Below, one piece after another: positions 26,044 to 35,098 of a DNA stretch of 64,000 nt. The DNA is taken from contig JAVJON010000032.1 of assembly GCA_040216765.1 (NCBI GenBank), positions 62,001 through 126,000 of the forward strand. The letters run 5' to 3'. The stretch is from Marinibaculum sp040216765. Lineage in GTDB: Bacteria; Pseudomonadota; Alphaproteobacteria; Ferrovibrionales; Ferrovibrionaceae. The position numbers and the translations under genes are program-made. The stretch's first letter is position 1. Each line of letters starts with the position of its first letter. The notes beneath the pieces were generated by a model. That model ran no database searches. It was not told where the DNA came from and saw only the letters and a list, made by a program, of their open reading frames with translations.

Positions 26044-27099
26044 ATGAGCGAACTTCAGGGATTGCTGCGCGACACGGCCGAGCGGCTGTTTGCCGATCGC
26101 GCGACACCGCAGGTGCTGCAGGCCGCCGAGGATGGCGGCTGGCCGAACGAGCTCTGGACCGCCATCGTCGAGCATGGCCTGCACCAGCCCTTCGGATCGT
26201 CCGGCGCGGCCGGGATCGATGCCGAGGGTGCCGACTGGTCCGACCTCTACGCCCTGCTGTTCGCTGCCGGCCGCTGGGCGCTGCCCCTGCCGCTGGGGGA
26301 GACGGCGATCGCCGGCCGGGCCCTGCTGGACGGCGGCCTGACCCTTCCGGACACGGCGCTGGGCCTGGCCGCGCAGTCGGACCTCGATCTCGACCAGAGG
26401 GGGCGGATCAGCGGCACCACGGCGCGCGTTCCCTGGGGCGCCGCGGTACCCTATGTCGTCGCGCGCGCCGGGCGGCGCGATGGCACGCAGCTGGTGCTGC
26501 TGCCGACGGACGGGGTGGAGCGGCGCCTGGACCGGAATGTCGCCCGCGAGCCGCGCGACGACCTGACCTTCGAGAATGTCGTGCCGGCCGCGATCTGCCC
26601 CTGGCCGCAGGGCTGGCCGGCGGAGCGGCTGCGCGACCTGGCGGCGCTGCTGCGGGCGGCGCAGATCGCCGGCGCGCTGGACCGGGTGCTGGACATCACC
26701 GTGACCTATGCCGGCGAGCGCAAGCAGTTCGGCCGGGCGATCGGCAAGTTCCAGGCGATCCAGCACCAGCTGGCCGAGCTGGCGGGCGAGGCCGCGGCTT
26801 CCGCGGTGGCCGCCGAGACCGGCTTCCGCGCGCTGGACGACGGCCGCGACCCCTGGTTCGCGATCGCCGCCGCGAAGGCGCGGACCTCGGAGGCCGCCGG
26901 CAGGGGCGCGGCGATCGGCCACCAGGTGCATGGCGCGATCGGCTTCACCTACGAGCATCACCTGCATTACCTGACCCGGCGGCTCTGGTCCTGGCGCACC
27001 GAGTTCGGCAATGCCCGCGCCTGGTCCACGGCGATCGGCACGCGCGCGGTCAGCCGCGGCGCGAGCCGGCTCTGGCCGGACCTGGTGGCGGGCGCCTAG
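26044..27099 (+). CDS. Acyl-CoA dehydrogenase family protein (pair member 2)
   Basis: This 351-residue protein keeps the dehydrogenase fold in its C-terminal half (TYAGERKQFGRAIGKFQAIQHQLAELAG and HQVHGAIGFTYEHHLHYLTRRLWSW), but its N-terminal and middle domains are reduced and lack the TEP-x-x-GSD FAD motif seen in member 1. Such divergent partners often form a heteromer with a full-length dehydrogenase and complete its active site. GGGAGG lies just before ATG 26044. It is co-directional with member 1 and almost certainly in the same transcript. Confidence 0.9.
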   Translation: MSELQGLLRDTAERLFADRATPQVLQAAEDGGWPNELWTAIVEHGLHQPFGSSGAAGIDAEGADWSDLYALLFAAGRWALPLPLGETAIAGRALLDGGLTLPDTALGLAAQSDLDLDQRGRISGTTARVPWGAAVPYVVARAGRRDGTQLVLLPTDGVERRLDRNVAREPRDDLTFENVVPAAICPWPQGWPAERLRDLAALLRAAQIAGALDRVLDITVTYAGERKQFGRAIGKFQAIQHQLAELAGEAAASAVAAETGFRALDDGRDPWFAIAAAKARTSEAAGRGAAIGHQVHGAIGFTYEHHLHYLTRRLWSWRTEFGNARAWSTAIGTRAVSRGASRLWPDLVAGA

Positions 27100-27176
27100 C
27101 GGACCGTAGCGCAGGTTCCGGTCGACACCATCCGCGTGCGGCGGGGGCCGCGCCGGGCAAACATCAGGGGGCACGA

Positions 27177-27566
27177 ATGAGCGATATCAGCACCAGCGGC
27201 GGCGCGGCGCCGGGCGGCACCGGGCCGGGCGTGGCAGGGGCGGGCGGCCCGCCGCCGAATACCGGCATGGTCCATTGCACCAGCTGCGGCGCAGAGATCG
27301 CACAGGTTGCCCAGTCCTGCCCGAAATGCGGCGCGCCGAACCTGTCGAACCCGGAGCGGACATCGGAAAAGTCGATGATCGCCGCGGCGCTGCTCTGCTT
27401 CTTCTTCGGGACGTTCGGCTTCCACCGCTTCTATGTCGGCAAGATCCTCACCGGGATCCTGATGATCGTGACCCTTGGCGGCCTGGGCATCTGGACCCTG
27501 ATCGACTTCGTCATGATCATCGTCGGTTCGTTCCGGGACAAGGAAGGCCTGCCGCTGAAGCGGTAG
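27177..27566 (+). CDS. Zinc-ribbon plus TM2-domain membrane protein 1
   Basis: The 129-residue protein starts with a Gly/Pro-rich tail, then a zinc ribbon (CTSCGAEIAQVAQSCPKCGAPN, Cys pairs near residues 33/36 and 47/50), then a TM2 domain: a helix AAALLCFFFGTFGFHRFYVGK, a short turn, and a second helix ending DFVMIIVGSFRDKEG. TM2 proteins have two membrane helices joined by a DRF/HRF-type turn; their function in bacteria is unknown. AGGGGG precedes ATG 27177. A second zinc-ribbon TM2 gene follows within 10 nt. Confidence 0.85.
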   Translation: MSDISTSGGAAPGGTGPGVAGAGGPPPNTGMVHCTSCGAEIAQVAQSCPKCGAPNLSNPERTSEKSMIAAALLCFFFGTFGFHRFYVGKILTGILMIVTLGGLGIWTLIDFVMIIVGSFRDKEGLPLKR

Positions 27567-27575
27567 CGGCAGCCG

Positions 27576-28034
27576 ATGGCGCGCCCCGGCCCAGATTCGG
27601 CAAGGCCGGCAATGGCAGGGCCGCCGCCCCCGGTGCGCGTCTATTGCGCGCGCTGCGGTGCCGGCATGTTGTCGGACACCGCGCTGTGCCCCGCCTGCAG
27701 CGCCCCGAACCTGGCCGCCGCCCGGCCGGCGGAACCGTCGAGCGACCGCAGCTACAGCCTGGCGGTGATGCTCTGCGGCATCTTCGGCATCGTCGGCATC
27801 CACCATTTCTACATGGGCAACTGGCTGCACGGGCTGTTCGACCTCGGCCTGTTCCTCGTCGCGGTCTATATCCTGGCCTTCTCGGCCGCGGACGGTGACG
27901 GCTGGATGGCGATCGGCCTGCTGCTGCTCGCCGTCGACTTCCTTCACACGATGATCGTCTTCTATCGCCTGATCGCCGGGAAGGCGCGGGACGGCCAGGG
28001 GCGTCCGATCGCCGTGCCGACCGCCCGCCCCTGA
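27576..28034 (+). CDS. Zinc-ribbon plus TM2-domain membrane protein 2
   Basis: This 152-residue protein has the same layout as its neighbour: zinc ribbon (CARCGAGMLSDTALCPACSAPN), then a TM2-like region with MLCGIFGIVGIHHFYMGNWLHGLFDLG and a further hydrophobic stretch, so it may have three membrane helices. The start is uncertain: ATG 27576 lacks a clear ribosome-binding site, while ATG 27612 has AAGG seven bases upstream. The stop codon lies inside a 14-bp tandem duplication (28030-28057). It is presumably co-transcribed with protein 1. Confidence 0.78.
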   Translation: MARPGPDSARPAMAGPPPPVRVYCARCGAGMLSDTALCPACSAPNLAAARPAEPSSDRSYSLAVMLCGIFGIVGIHHFYMGNWLHGLFDLGLFLVAVYILAFSAADGDGWMAIGLLLLAVDFLHTMIVFYRLIAGKARDGQGRPIAVPTARP

Positions 28035-28057
28035 GCGCCCGGCCCTGAGCGCCCGGC
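28030..28057. repeat. 14-bp tandem duplication across a stop codon
   Basis: CCTGAGCGCCCGGC occurs twice in perfect tandem, followed by CCGG. The first copy contains the TGA stop of the second TM2 gene, so the stop is duplicated downstream in shifted phase. It is one of three such stop-spanning duplications in the window. Confidence 0.8.
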
Positions 28058-28110
28058 CCGGTGCGCGCCGGCCGGTGGCTCGCAGGATCGGCGGGCGCCT
28101 CCCCTCCGTC

Positions 28111-28139
28111 TTGACGCGGCCGGCGCCTGCCCCTAACGA
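28111..28139 (+). promoter_or_regulatory. Candidate sigma-70 promoter of the ACAD-SDR-TetR unit
   Basis: TTGACG (28111-28116) and TAACGA (28134-28139) are separated by 17 nt and lie about 180 nt upstream of the GTG start at 28318. The predicted transcription start falls in the palindrome that begins at 28145. Confidence 0.5.
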
Positions 28140-28144
28140 TGTTG

Positions 28145-28160
28145 CCTGACAAATGTCAGG
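28145..28160. promoter_or_regulatory. Operator-like palindrome at the predicted transcription start
   Basis: CCTGAC-AAAT-GTCAGG has perfect 6-bp arms and begins 6 bp after the candidate -10 box. A repressor here would block initiation. The TetR-family gene at 30386, in the same co-directional run, is the obvious candidate to bind it. Confidence 0.5.
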
Positions 28161-28317
28161 GAGCGGCGCAGGCGGGATGCCTGCGCGGCCGGGGGCGGGA
28201 AAACATGCGCATGGCGCGCGAGGAAGCGGGCCCGCGGAGCGGCTCCGTCCGGCACGCGCTTCAATCTTGCACCATGAGCGGCGCCACCGCGCCCGACAAC
28301 CAGAAGGGGGAAACCCG

Positions 28318-29589
28318 GTGACAGCATCACTGCCGGACGAGGACATGAACAATCTGGGGATGTCGGAGAAGGCGCGCCCCCTGCTGGACGCGGTGGTCAA
28401 GCATATCCGCGAGAATGTCGACCCGATCACGGCGGAGTATCACAGGCTCGGCGAGGGCCGTGCCGACCGCTTCAGCTATGCTCCGGGGCAGCTGGAGCTG
28501 CTGGACGGCGCGAAGCGCAAGGCCCGGGAGGCCGGCCTCTGGAACTTCTTCCTGCCGGATTCCGAGACCGGCGAGGGGCTGTCGAACCTGGACTATGCCT
28601 ATATCGCCGTCGAACTCGGCAAGAACCCGCTCGCCTCGCAGACCCTCAACTGCTCCGCGCCGGACACCGGCAACATGGAGGTGCTGGAGCGGGTCGGCAC
28701 CCCTGCGCAGAAGGAGAAATGGCTGAAGCCGCTGCTGGCGGGCGAGATCCGCTCCTGCTTCGGCATGACGGAGCCGGACGTCGCCTCGTCGGACGCGCGC
28801 AACATCCAGACCCGTGCGGTGCTGCAGGGCGAGGAATGGGTGATCGACGGCGAGAAGTACTACATCTCCGGCGCCGGCGACCCGCGCTGCAAGATCATGA
28901 TCTGCATGGTCCTGACCGATCCCGAGGCCGCGCCGTTCCGCCAGCAGTCGCAGATCCTGGTGCCGATGGACACGCCCGGCGTGAATGTGCTGGGCCCGAT
29001 GAACGTGTTCGGCCATGACGACGCACCGCACGGCCACATGCATATCAGGCTGGAGAATGTGCGGGTGCCCAGGGACAATATCCTGTGGGGCGAGGGCCGG
29101 GGCTTCGAGATCTCCCAGGTCCGGCTCGGGCCGGGGCGGATCCACCACTGCATGCGCTCGATCGGCGCGGCGGAGAAGGCGCTGGAACTGCTGCTGGCGC
29201 GCGCCACCGGCCGCACCGCCTTCGGCAAGCGGCTCATCGACCTGGGCAAGAACATGGAGACGGTGTCCCGCGCGCGGATCGAGATCGAGGCGATGCGGCT
29301 GATGGTGCTGAAGGCGGCCAAGGCGATGGACGTCATGGGCAACCGTGAGGCGCGGATCTGGGTGTCGATGGCGAAGGCGATGGTGCCCGAGCGCTGCTGC
29401 CGGATCATCGACGAGGCCATGCAGATCCACGGCGCGACCGGCGTGAGCCAGTGGTCGCCGCTGTCGGAGATGTACATCAAGCAGCGCACCCTGCGCCTTG
29501 CCGACGGCCCCGACGAGGTCCACCACAATGTCATCGCCCGCAACGAGGTGAAGTCCTTCCTCGACGCCAACGCGAAGCCGGCGGGCTGA
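28318..29589 (+). CDS. Acyl-CoA dehydrogenase, ACAD10/11-like
   Basis: This 423-residue FAD enzyme has NCSAPDTGNMEVLERVG, SCFGMTEPDVASSDARNIQ, GEGRGFEISQVRLGPGRIHHCMR and a C-terminal RLADGPDEVHHNVIA, a combination typical of the ACAD10/11 branch acting on long, branched or hydroxylated acyl-CoAs. GTG 28318 follows AAGGGGGAAA at good spacing; ATG 28345 is an internal alternative. An SDR dehydrogenase and a TetR regulator follow with gaps of 3 and 13 nt, suggesting one operon for an acyl-CoA pathway. A clear paralogue is encoded at 31067-32275. Confidence 0.93.
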   Translation: MTASLPDEDMNNLGMSEKARPLLDAVVKHIRENVDPITAEYHRLGEGRADRFSYAPGQLELLDGAKRKAREAGLWNFFLPDSETGEGLSNLDYAYIAVELGKNPLASQTLNCSAPDTGNMEVLERVGTPAQKEKWLKPLLAGEIRSCFGMTEPDVASSDARNIQTRAVLQGEEWVIDGEKYYISGAGDPRCKIMICMVLTDPEAAPFRQQSQILVPMDTPGVNVLGPMNVFGHDDAPHGHMHIRLENVRVPRDNILWGEGRGFEISQVRLGPGRIHHCMRSIGAAEKALELLLARATGRTAFGKRLIDLGKNMETVSRARIEIEAMRLMVLKAAKAMDVMGNREARIWVSMAKAMVPERCCRIIDEAMQIHGATGVSQWSPLSEMYIKQRTLRLADGPDEVHHNVIARNEVKSFLDANAKPAG

Positions 29590-29592
29590 GCC

Positions 29593-30372
29593 ATGGTGGA
29601 GACGCGGCTCTTCGACCTGACCGGCAAGGTGGCGCTGCTGACCGGCGCGTCCAAGGGCATGGGCCTGGCGATGGCGGAGGCCCTCGCCGCGCACGGCGCC
29701 ACCGTGGTGATCTCGTCGCGCAAGCAGGACCAGCTGGACATCGCGGCAGCCGGGATCAACCGGGCGGTCGGCGCGGACCGCGCGCATGCCGTCGCCGCCA
29801 ATGCCGGCCGGAAGGGCGACCTGGAAGCCCTGGTGGCGCGGACCCGCGAGCTCGCCGGCCCGGTCGACGTGCTGGTCGGCAATGCCGGGATCAACATCTT
29901 CTACGGCAAGCTCTCCGAGATCCCGGACGAGGCCTATGAAAAGACCCTGGCCACCAACGTGCAGGCCAACCTGTGGCTTGCCCGCCTGGTGGTCCCGGAC
30001 ATGATCGCGAAGGGCGGCGGCGCGATGATGTTCACCTCCAGCGTGGGCGCCTTCAAGCCGTCGCCGACCCTTGCCGTCTATGGCATGTCCAAGCTCGCGC
30101 TGATCGGGTTGGTGCGCAACCTGGCCGCCGAGTTCGGGCCGCAGGGGATCCGCGCCAACGCGATCTGCCCCGGCCTGATCCGCACCGACTTCGCCAGGGC
30201 CCTGTGGGACAATCCGGAAGCGGAGGCGCGCGCCAATTCGGAGATCCCGCTGCGGCGGCTGGGCGAGCCGGAGGATTTCGCCGGCCTGGCCGTCTATCTC
30301 GCCTCGGACGCCAGCCGCTATATGACCGGACAGGCGCTGACGGTCTGCGGCGGCACGAACATGTGGGCCTGA
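29593..30372 (+). CDS. SDR-family oxidoreductase
   Basis: This 259-residue Rossmann enzyme has the cofactor motif TGASKGMGLAMAEAL (residues about 15-29), GNAGIN near 96, and the catalytic Ser in FTSSVGAF with YGMSKLAL carrying Tyr and Lys. SSRKQ after beta-2 is more typical of NADP(H) use. It ends with YMTGQALTVCGGTNMWA, as in 3-oxoacyl or 3-hydroxyacyl-CoA dehydrogenase-like SDRs. It starts 3 nt after the acyl-CoA dehydrogenase stop, without an obvious ribosome-binding site, so translational coupling is likely. Confidence 0.92.
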   Translation: MVETRLFDLTGKVALLTGASKGMGLAMAEALAAHGATVVISSRKQDQLDIAAAGINRAVGADRAHAVAANAGRKGDLEALVARTRELAGPVDVLVGNAGINIFYGKLSEIPDEAYEKTLATNVQANLWLARLVVPDMIAKGGGAMMFTSSVGAFKPSPTLAVYGMSKLALIGLVRNLAAEFGPQGIRANAICPGLIRTDFARALWDNPEAEARANSEIPLRRLGEPEDFAGLAVYLASDASRYMTGQALTVCGGTNMWA

Positions 30373-30385
30373 GGGAGCGATCGCC

Positions 30386-31057
30386 TTGGCAGGTGAACGC
30401 AAGGGCGGCGGGGCGGAACTGGCCGAGGCCGTCGTCGACGGCGTCCAGGATGCGGGGCTGGTCGCCGCCCGGCGGGACCAGATCTGCCAGGCGGCGCTGG
30501 AGCTTTTCCTGGAGAAGGGCTTCGCCGCCACCACGATCCGCGACATCTGCGCCCGCTCCGGGGTGAACCAGGCGAGCATCTACGACTATGTCGCGAACAA
30601 GAACGACATCCTGCGCCGCCTGCTGAACCGGCTGTGGTTCCGCACCGATGTCCCGACCCTGCCCGAGCGGCTGGACGCGTGCGCCGACGCGCCCCTGGAG
30701 GAGCTGGTGACGGGCTATCTGCGCGAGCTCTGGGACAGCAAGCGCCAGGGCATCCTGCTGTCCTACCGGGCCGTGCCGCACCTGCGGGACGAGGACCGGC
30801 GGGCACTGCACGAACGCGAGAAGCGCATGATGGAGGACCTGGCGGCCCACCTGCGGCACCGCGCCGGCCTGGCCGCCGACGACCCGCGGGCGGAGGTGGT
30901 GTCCAACCTGATCATCTTCCTCACCGCTTTCGCGCCGATGCGGGACTGGCTGAACAAGGATGTCGACAGCGAGGTCCTGCTGCGCACCGTCGCGAGGTCG
31001 ATCGCCGCCATCGTCGGCGGGCTGGCCGCGGACCCGCCGACGGCCGCGCCCGCCTGA
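30386..31057 (+). CDS. TetR-family transcriptional regulator
   Basis: This 223-residue protein has the TetR N-terminal domain RDQICQAALELFLEKGFAATTIRDICARSGVNQASIYDYV (about residues 30-69), split here by family-typical turns, followed by a helical ligand domain. The start is taken as TTG 30386, because no in-frame ATG precedes the DNA-binding domain and GAGGGAG lies upstream. Its position after the dehydrogenase and SDR genes, together with a palindrome at 28145-28160 over their promoter, suggests autoregulated control by an acyl-CoA. It is convergent with the next gene (9 nt). Confidence 0.88.
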   Translation: MAGERKGGGAELAEAVVDGVQDAGLVAARRDQICQAALELFLEKGFAATTIRDICARSGVNQASIYDYVANKNDILRRLLNRLWFRTDVPTLPERLDACADAPLEELVTGYLRELWDSKRQGILLSYRAVPHLRDEDRRALHEREKRMMEDLAAHLRHRAGLAADDPRAEVVSNLIIFLTAFAPMRDWLNKDVDSEVLLRTVARSIAAIVGGLAADPPTAAPA

Positions 31058-31066
31058 GCGCCTTCG

Positions 31067-32275
<1,209 letters not shown>

Positions 32276-32315
32276 GTTTCTCCCCGGATCTGCCTGGTGT
32301 CGGGGCCGGCCGCTT

Positions 32316-32699
32316 CTAGCGGCCGGCATGCTCCAGCAGCGCCTCGCGCAGTTCGGCCAGCCGCACCGGCTTGCGCAGCACGGCCGGCGGGCTTTTCCCG
32401 GCGACCTTGCGCAGCACCGCCGCCATCTTCAGGTAGAGCGGGTTGTGGCCGCTGATCAGGATCAGCCCGCCATCATACCCTTCCTCCTGCAGCCAGCGCG
32501 CGATCTCGATGCCGTCCTCGTCGGGCATGACGATGTCCAGCACGACCAGGTCCGGCCGCCGTTCGCGGTACAGGGCGCGCAGCGCGGCGCCGGATCCGGC
32601 GATCCGCACCGCGAATCCCAGCCCGGCGGCGACAGTGGCCACGAACTCCGCGAAGTCCGTCTCGTCGTCGACGACGATCACGTCGGTGGGCTCTGCCAT
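32316..32699 (-). CDS. Single-domain response regulator (receiver only)
   Basis: The 127-residue protein is a CheY-like receiver without an output domain. DDE near residues 11-13 and Asp55 in VVLDIVMPDEDG form the acidic pocket and phosphorylation site, with LISGHN and the Lys of LRKPVR completing it. ATG 32699 lies 4 nt after the stop of the hybrid histidine kinase, so both are co-transcribed. It probably receives phosphate from that kinase and acts by protein interaction or as a phosphate sink. Confidence 0.92.
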   Translation of the reverse strand: MAEPTDVIVVDDETDFAEFVATVAAGLGFAVRIAGSGAALRALYRERRPDLVVLDIVMPDEDGIEIARWLQEEGYDGGLILISGHNPLYLKMAAVLRKVAGKSPPAVLRKPVRLAELREALLEHAGR

Positions 32700-32703
32700 G
32701 GGG

Positions 32704-35064
32704 TCAGGCTTCCCGGTCGAGGGTTTCGCGGATGGCAGCGGCCAGTTCCGTCTTGCGGAACGGCTTGCGCAGGAGCCGCGCCTGGCGCTGCCCGACACCC
32801 TGCTGCTGCAGGACGCCGTCGTCATGGCCGGACATGAAGACGACCCGAAGCCGTGGCAGCAGCGCCACCGCACGCGCCGCCAGCTCGGCCCCGTTCATGC
32901 TGTCCGACAGGTTGATGTCGGTCAGCAGCAGGTCAAGGTCCGGAGCCACATTCAGGTGGCGCAGCGCCTCCTCCGGGCCGGAGACGGCATGGGTGAGGTA
33001 GCCCAGGGACCGCAGGGTCGCGCGTGCCAGGTTGCGGACATCGGGATCGTCCTCGACAACCAGGATCCGTTCGGTGCCGGGGCTCTCGTGCGGCAGGGGC
33101 AGGGGATCCGGGCGCGCGGGATCCCGGGGGGCGGGGTCCTGAACTGCCCGGTCCCGGGCTGCCGGATCCCGGGCTGCCGGATCCCGGGACGCCGTCACCG
33201 CGGCGCCTGCGATGCGCGGCAGGTAGATCCGGACGGTCGTACCGGCGCCGGGCGCGCTCTGGATCCGGGCATGGCCGTCGGACTGCTTGGCGAAGCCGTA
33301 GACCATGCTCAGGCCCAGTCCGGTGCCCTGGCCGACACCCTTGGTGGTGAAGAACGGATCGAAGGCGCGGGCCAGCGTCTCGGCATCCATGCCGAAGCCC
33401 GTATCGGACACGGCCAGCAGGACATATTCGCCGGGGGGCACCTCGTCGGCGGCATCCGCCTGCGGCGCATCCAGCACGGCATTGCCCGTCGCGATGGTCA
33501 GGGTGCCGCCGTCCGGCATGGCGTCGCGCGCATTCAGCACAAGGTTCAGGAGCGCGTTCTGCATCAGGCCGCTATCCACCTCGCAGAGCCACAGGTCCGG
33601 GCAAGGCTGGACCTCCAGCCCGACAGTGCCGGACATCGTCCGCCGGAGAAGTTCGTGCATTTCGTCGACCAGGCCGTTCAGGTCCACGGCCGAGGGGCGC
33701 AGGGTCTGCTGCCGGGAAAAGGCCAGCAGGCTGCGGGTCAGGGTCGCGCCGCGATCGCTGGCCCGCAGTGCCGCGCCGCACATGCGCAGCAGGGGCGCGG
33801 CCTGCGGTCCGCCGAGGCTGTCCAGGCCCTCGCCGATCAGTTCCAGATTGCCGGAGATCACGGCCAGCAGGTTGTTGAAGTCATGGGCAATGCCGCCGGT
33901 CAGCTGGCCGACGGCCTCCATCTTCTGGGCCTGGCGCAGGCGGTTCTCGGTCTCCCGACGGTCGGTCATGTCATGGGCGGTGAAGACGATGCCCTGCACG
34001 CCGGAGGTGTCCAGGAAATTGCTGCCGACGATCTCCATGGTGAGCCAGCGGCCGTCCTTGTGGCGCAGGCGCAGCTCGGTGGTTTCCTTGCCTTTCTGCC
34101 GGCCGATCAGGCGCTGCAGCGTCTCTGCCGCCTTTCCAAGGTCGTCAGGATGCACGAACTCCGCCCAGGGGTGGCCGAACACCTCCGGCCCCTCATGGCC
34201 GAGGATCCTCTCGCCGGCCGGGCTGACGAAATCCAGGCGGCCCTCGCGGTCGATGATCGCGATCACGTCGGGGTTGTTGTCCACGATCGCGCGGAACTTC
34301 GCCTCGCTGCGCTCGACGGCGCGCTGTGCCTCGCGGATCGGCGTGATGTCCCGGAAGGTGCCGCGCGACCAGCGCGGCGGCTGCGAGCCGTCCAGCACCA
34401 CGCGGCCCTGGGCGGAGATGTCGATCAGCTGACCGTCGGTGCGGTACAGGCGATAGTCGCAGGCATAAGGCTGGCTGGTGCGCTCGGCGGTCTCCACCGC
34501 CGCCATCATGCGGGCGCGGTCTTCCGGGTGGACCTGCTCCACCCAGGCCGCCAGGGTGCCGATCCGTTCGCGCGATCCCGGGCCGAAGACAGCCCAGGCA
34601 CCTTCGGAGAAGTACAGCTGCCCGGTGCGCCGGTCGTGCTGCCAGGCCCCGGAGCGGGCCATCAACTCGGCCTCGATCAGCATCGCATCGCGGCGCTCGA
34701 AGGCGCTCTGGTCCTCGGTCGACAGCAGCAGGGACCCGTCGCTGCGCGGCACCGCGTCGAAGCGGATCGACCATTCGCCGCGGCGCCGGATCGAATAGCT
34801 GTCCGACTCGCCTTCGCGATGGGCATGGCGCCTGGCCTGCAGGAAGGCATCCTGCTCGGCGGCCGCCAGGCCCGCGGCGGTCAGGAAGGCGGACAGGCAG
34901 TCGGGATAGCGGCTGTCGCGGTCGAGCCTGACACCACGTTCCGCCAGCATGGTGCGGAACAGGCCGTTCGCCATGCCGATCCGGCCGTCGGGCCGGACCC
35001 CGGCAATGGCATGGGGCAGCAGTTCGATGACTTCGCCCGCGGCCTCGCCCGTTTCCTCTGCCAT
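32704..35064 (-). CDS. Hybrid sensor histidine kinase with PAS domains and receiver
   Basis: This 786-residue soluble kinase has about three PAS-type regions (residues about 10-120, 130-245, 255-375; the last contains RLDFVSPAGERILGHEG). The dimerisation domain carries His394 in GGIAHDFNNLLAVI. The ATPase domain has NLVLNARDAM, DTGFGM and GTGLGLSMVYG. The C-terminal receiver has Asp716 in LLTDINL. A Pro/Arg-rich linker of five RDPAx-type pentapeptides separates ATPase and receiver. There is no membrane segment, so the input is probably a cytoplasmic small molecule or redox/light signal. ATG 35064 has no clear ribosome-binding site. Confidence 0.93.
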   Translation of the reverse strand: MAEETGEAAGEVIELLPHAIAGVRPDGRIGMANGLFRTMLAERGVRLDRDSRYPDCLSAFLTAAGLAAAEQDAFLQARRHAHREGESDSYSIRRRGEWSIRFDAVPRSDGSLLLSTEDQSAFERRDAMLIEAELMARSGAWQHDRRTGQLYFSEGAWAVFGPGSRERIGTLAAWVEQVHPEDRARMMAAVETAERTSQPYACDYRLYRTDGQLIDISAQGRVVLDGSQPPRWSRGTFRDITPIREAQRAVERSEAKFRAIVDNNPDVIAIIDREGRLDFVSPAGERILGHEGPEVFGHPWAEFVHPDDLGKAAETLQRLIGRQKGKETTELRLRHKDGRWLTMEIVGSNFLDTSGVQGIVFTAHDMTDRRETENRLRQAQKMEAVGQLTGGIAHDFNNLLAVISGNLELIGEGLDSLGGPQAAPLLRMCGAALRASDRGATLTRSLLAFSRQQTLRPSAVDLNGLVDEMHELLRRTMSGTVGLEVQPCPDLWLCEVDSGLMQNALLNLVLNARDAMPDGGTLTIATGNAVLDAPQADAADEVPPGEYVLLAVSDTGFGMDAETLARAFDPFFTTKGVGQGTGLGLSMVYGFAKQSDGHARIQSAPGAGTTVRIYLPRIAGAAVTASRDPAARDPAARDRAVQDPAPRDPARPDPLPLPHESPGTERILVVEDDPDVRNLARATLRSLGYLTHAVSGPEEALRHLNVAPDLDLLLTDINLSDSMNGAELAARAVALLPRLRVVFMSGHDDGVLQQQGVGQRQARLLRKPFRKTELAAAIRETLDREA
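33112..33186 (-). repeat. Five 15-bp in-frame repeats (RDPAx) in the kinase linker
   Basis: Five consecutive 15-bp units encode RDPAA, RDPAA, RDRAV, QDPAP and RDPAR between the ATPase and receiver domains. The two first units are nearly identical at DNA level (GGGCTGCCGGATCCC on the plus strand). Copy number probably varies without breaking the frame. Confidence 0.8.
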
Positions 35065-35098
35065 GCTGGGTGCCGGGGTCAGGCCGGATGCCCGCCGG

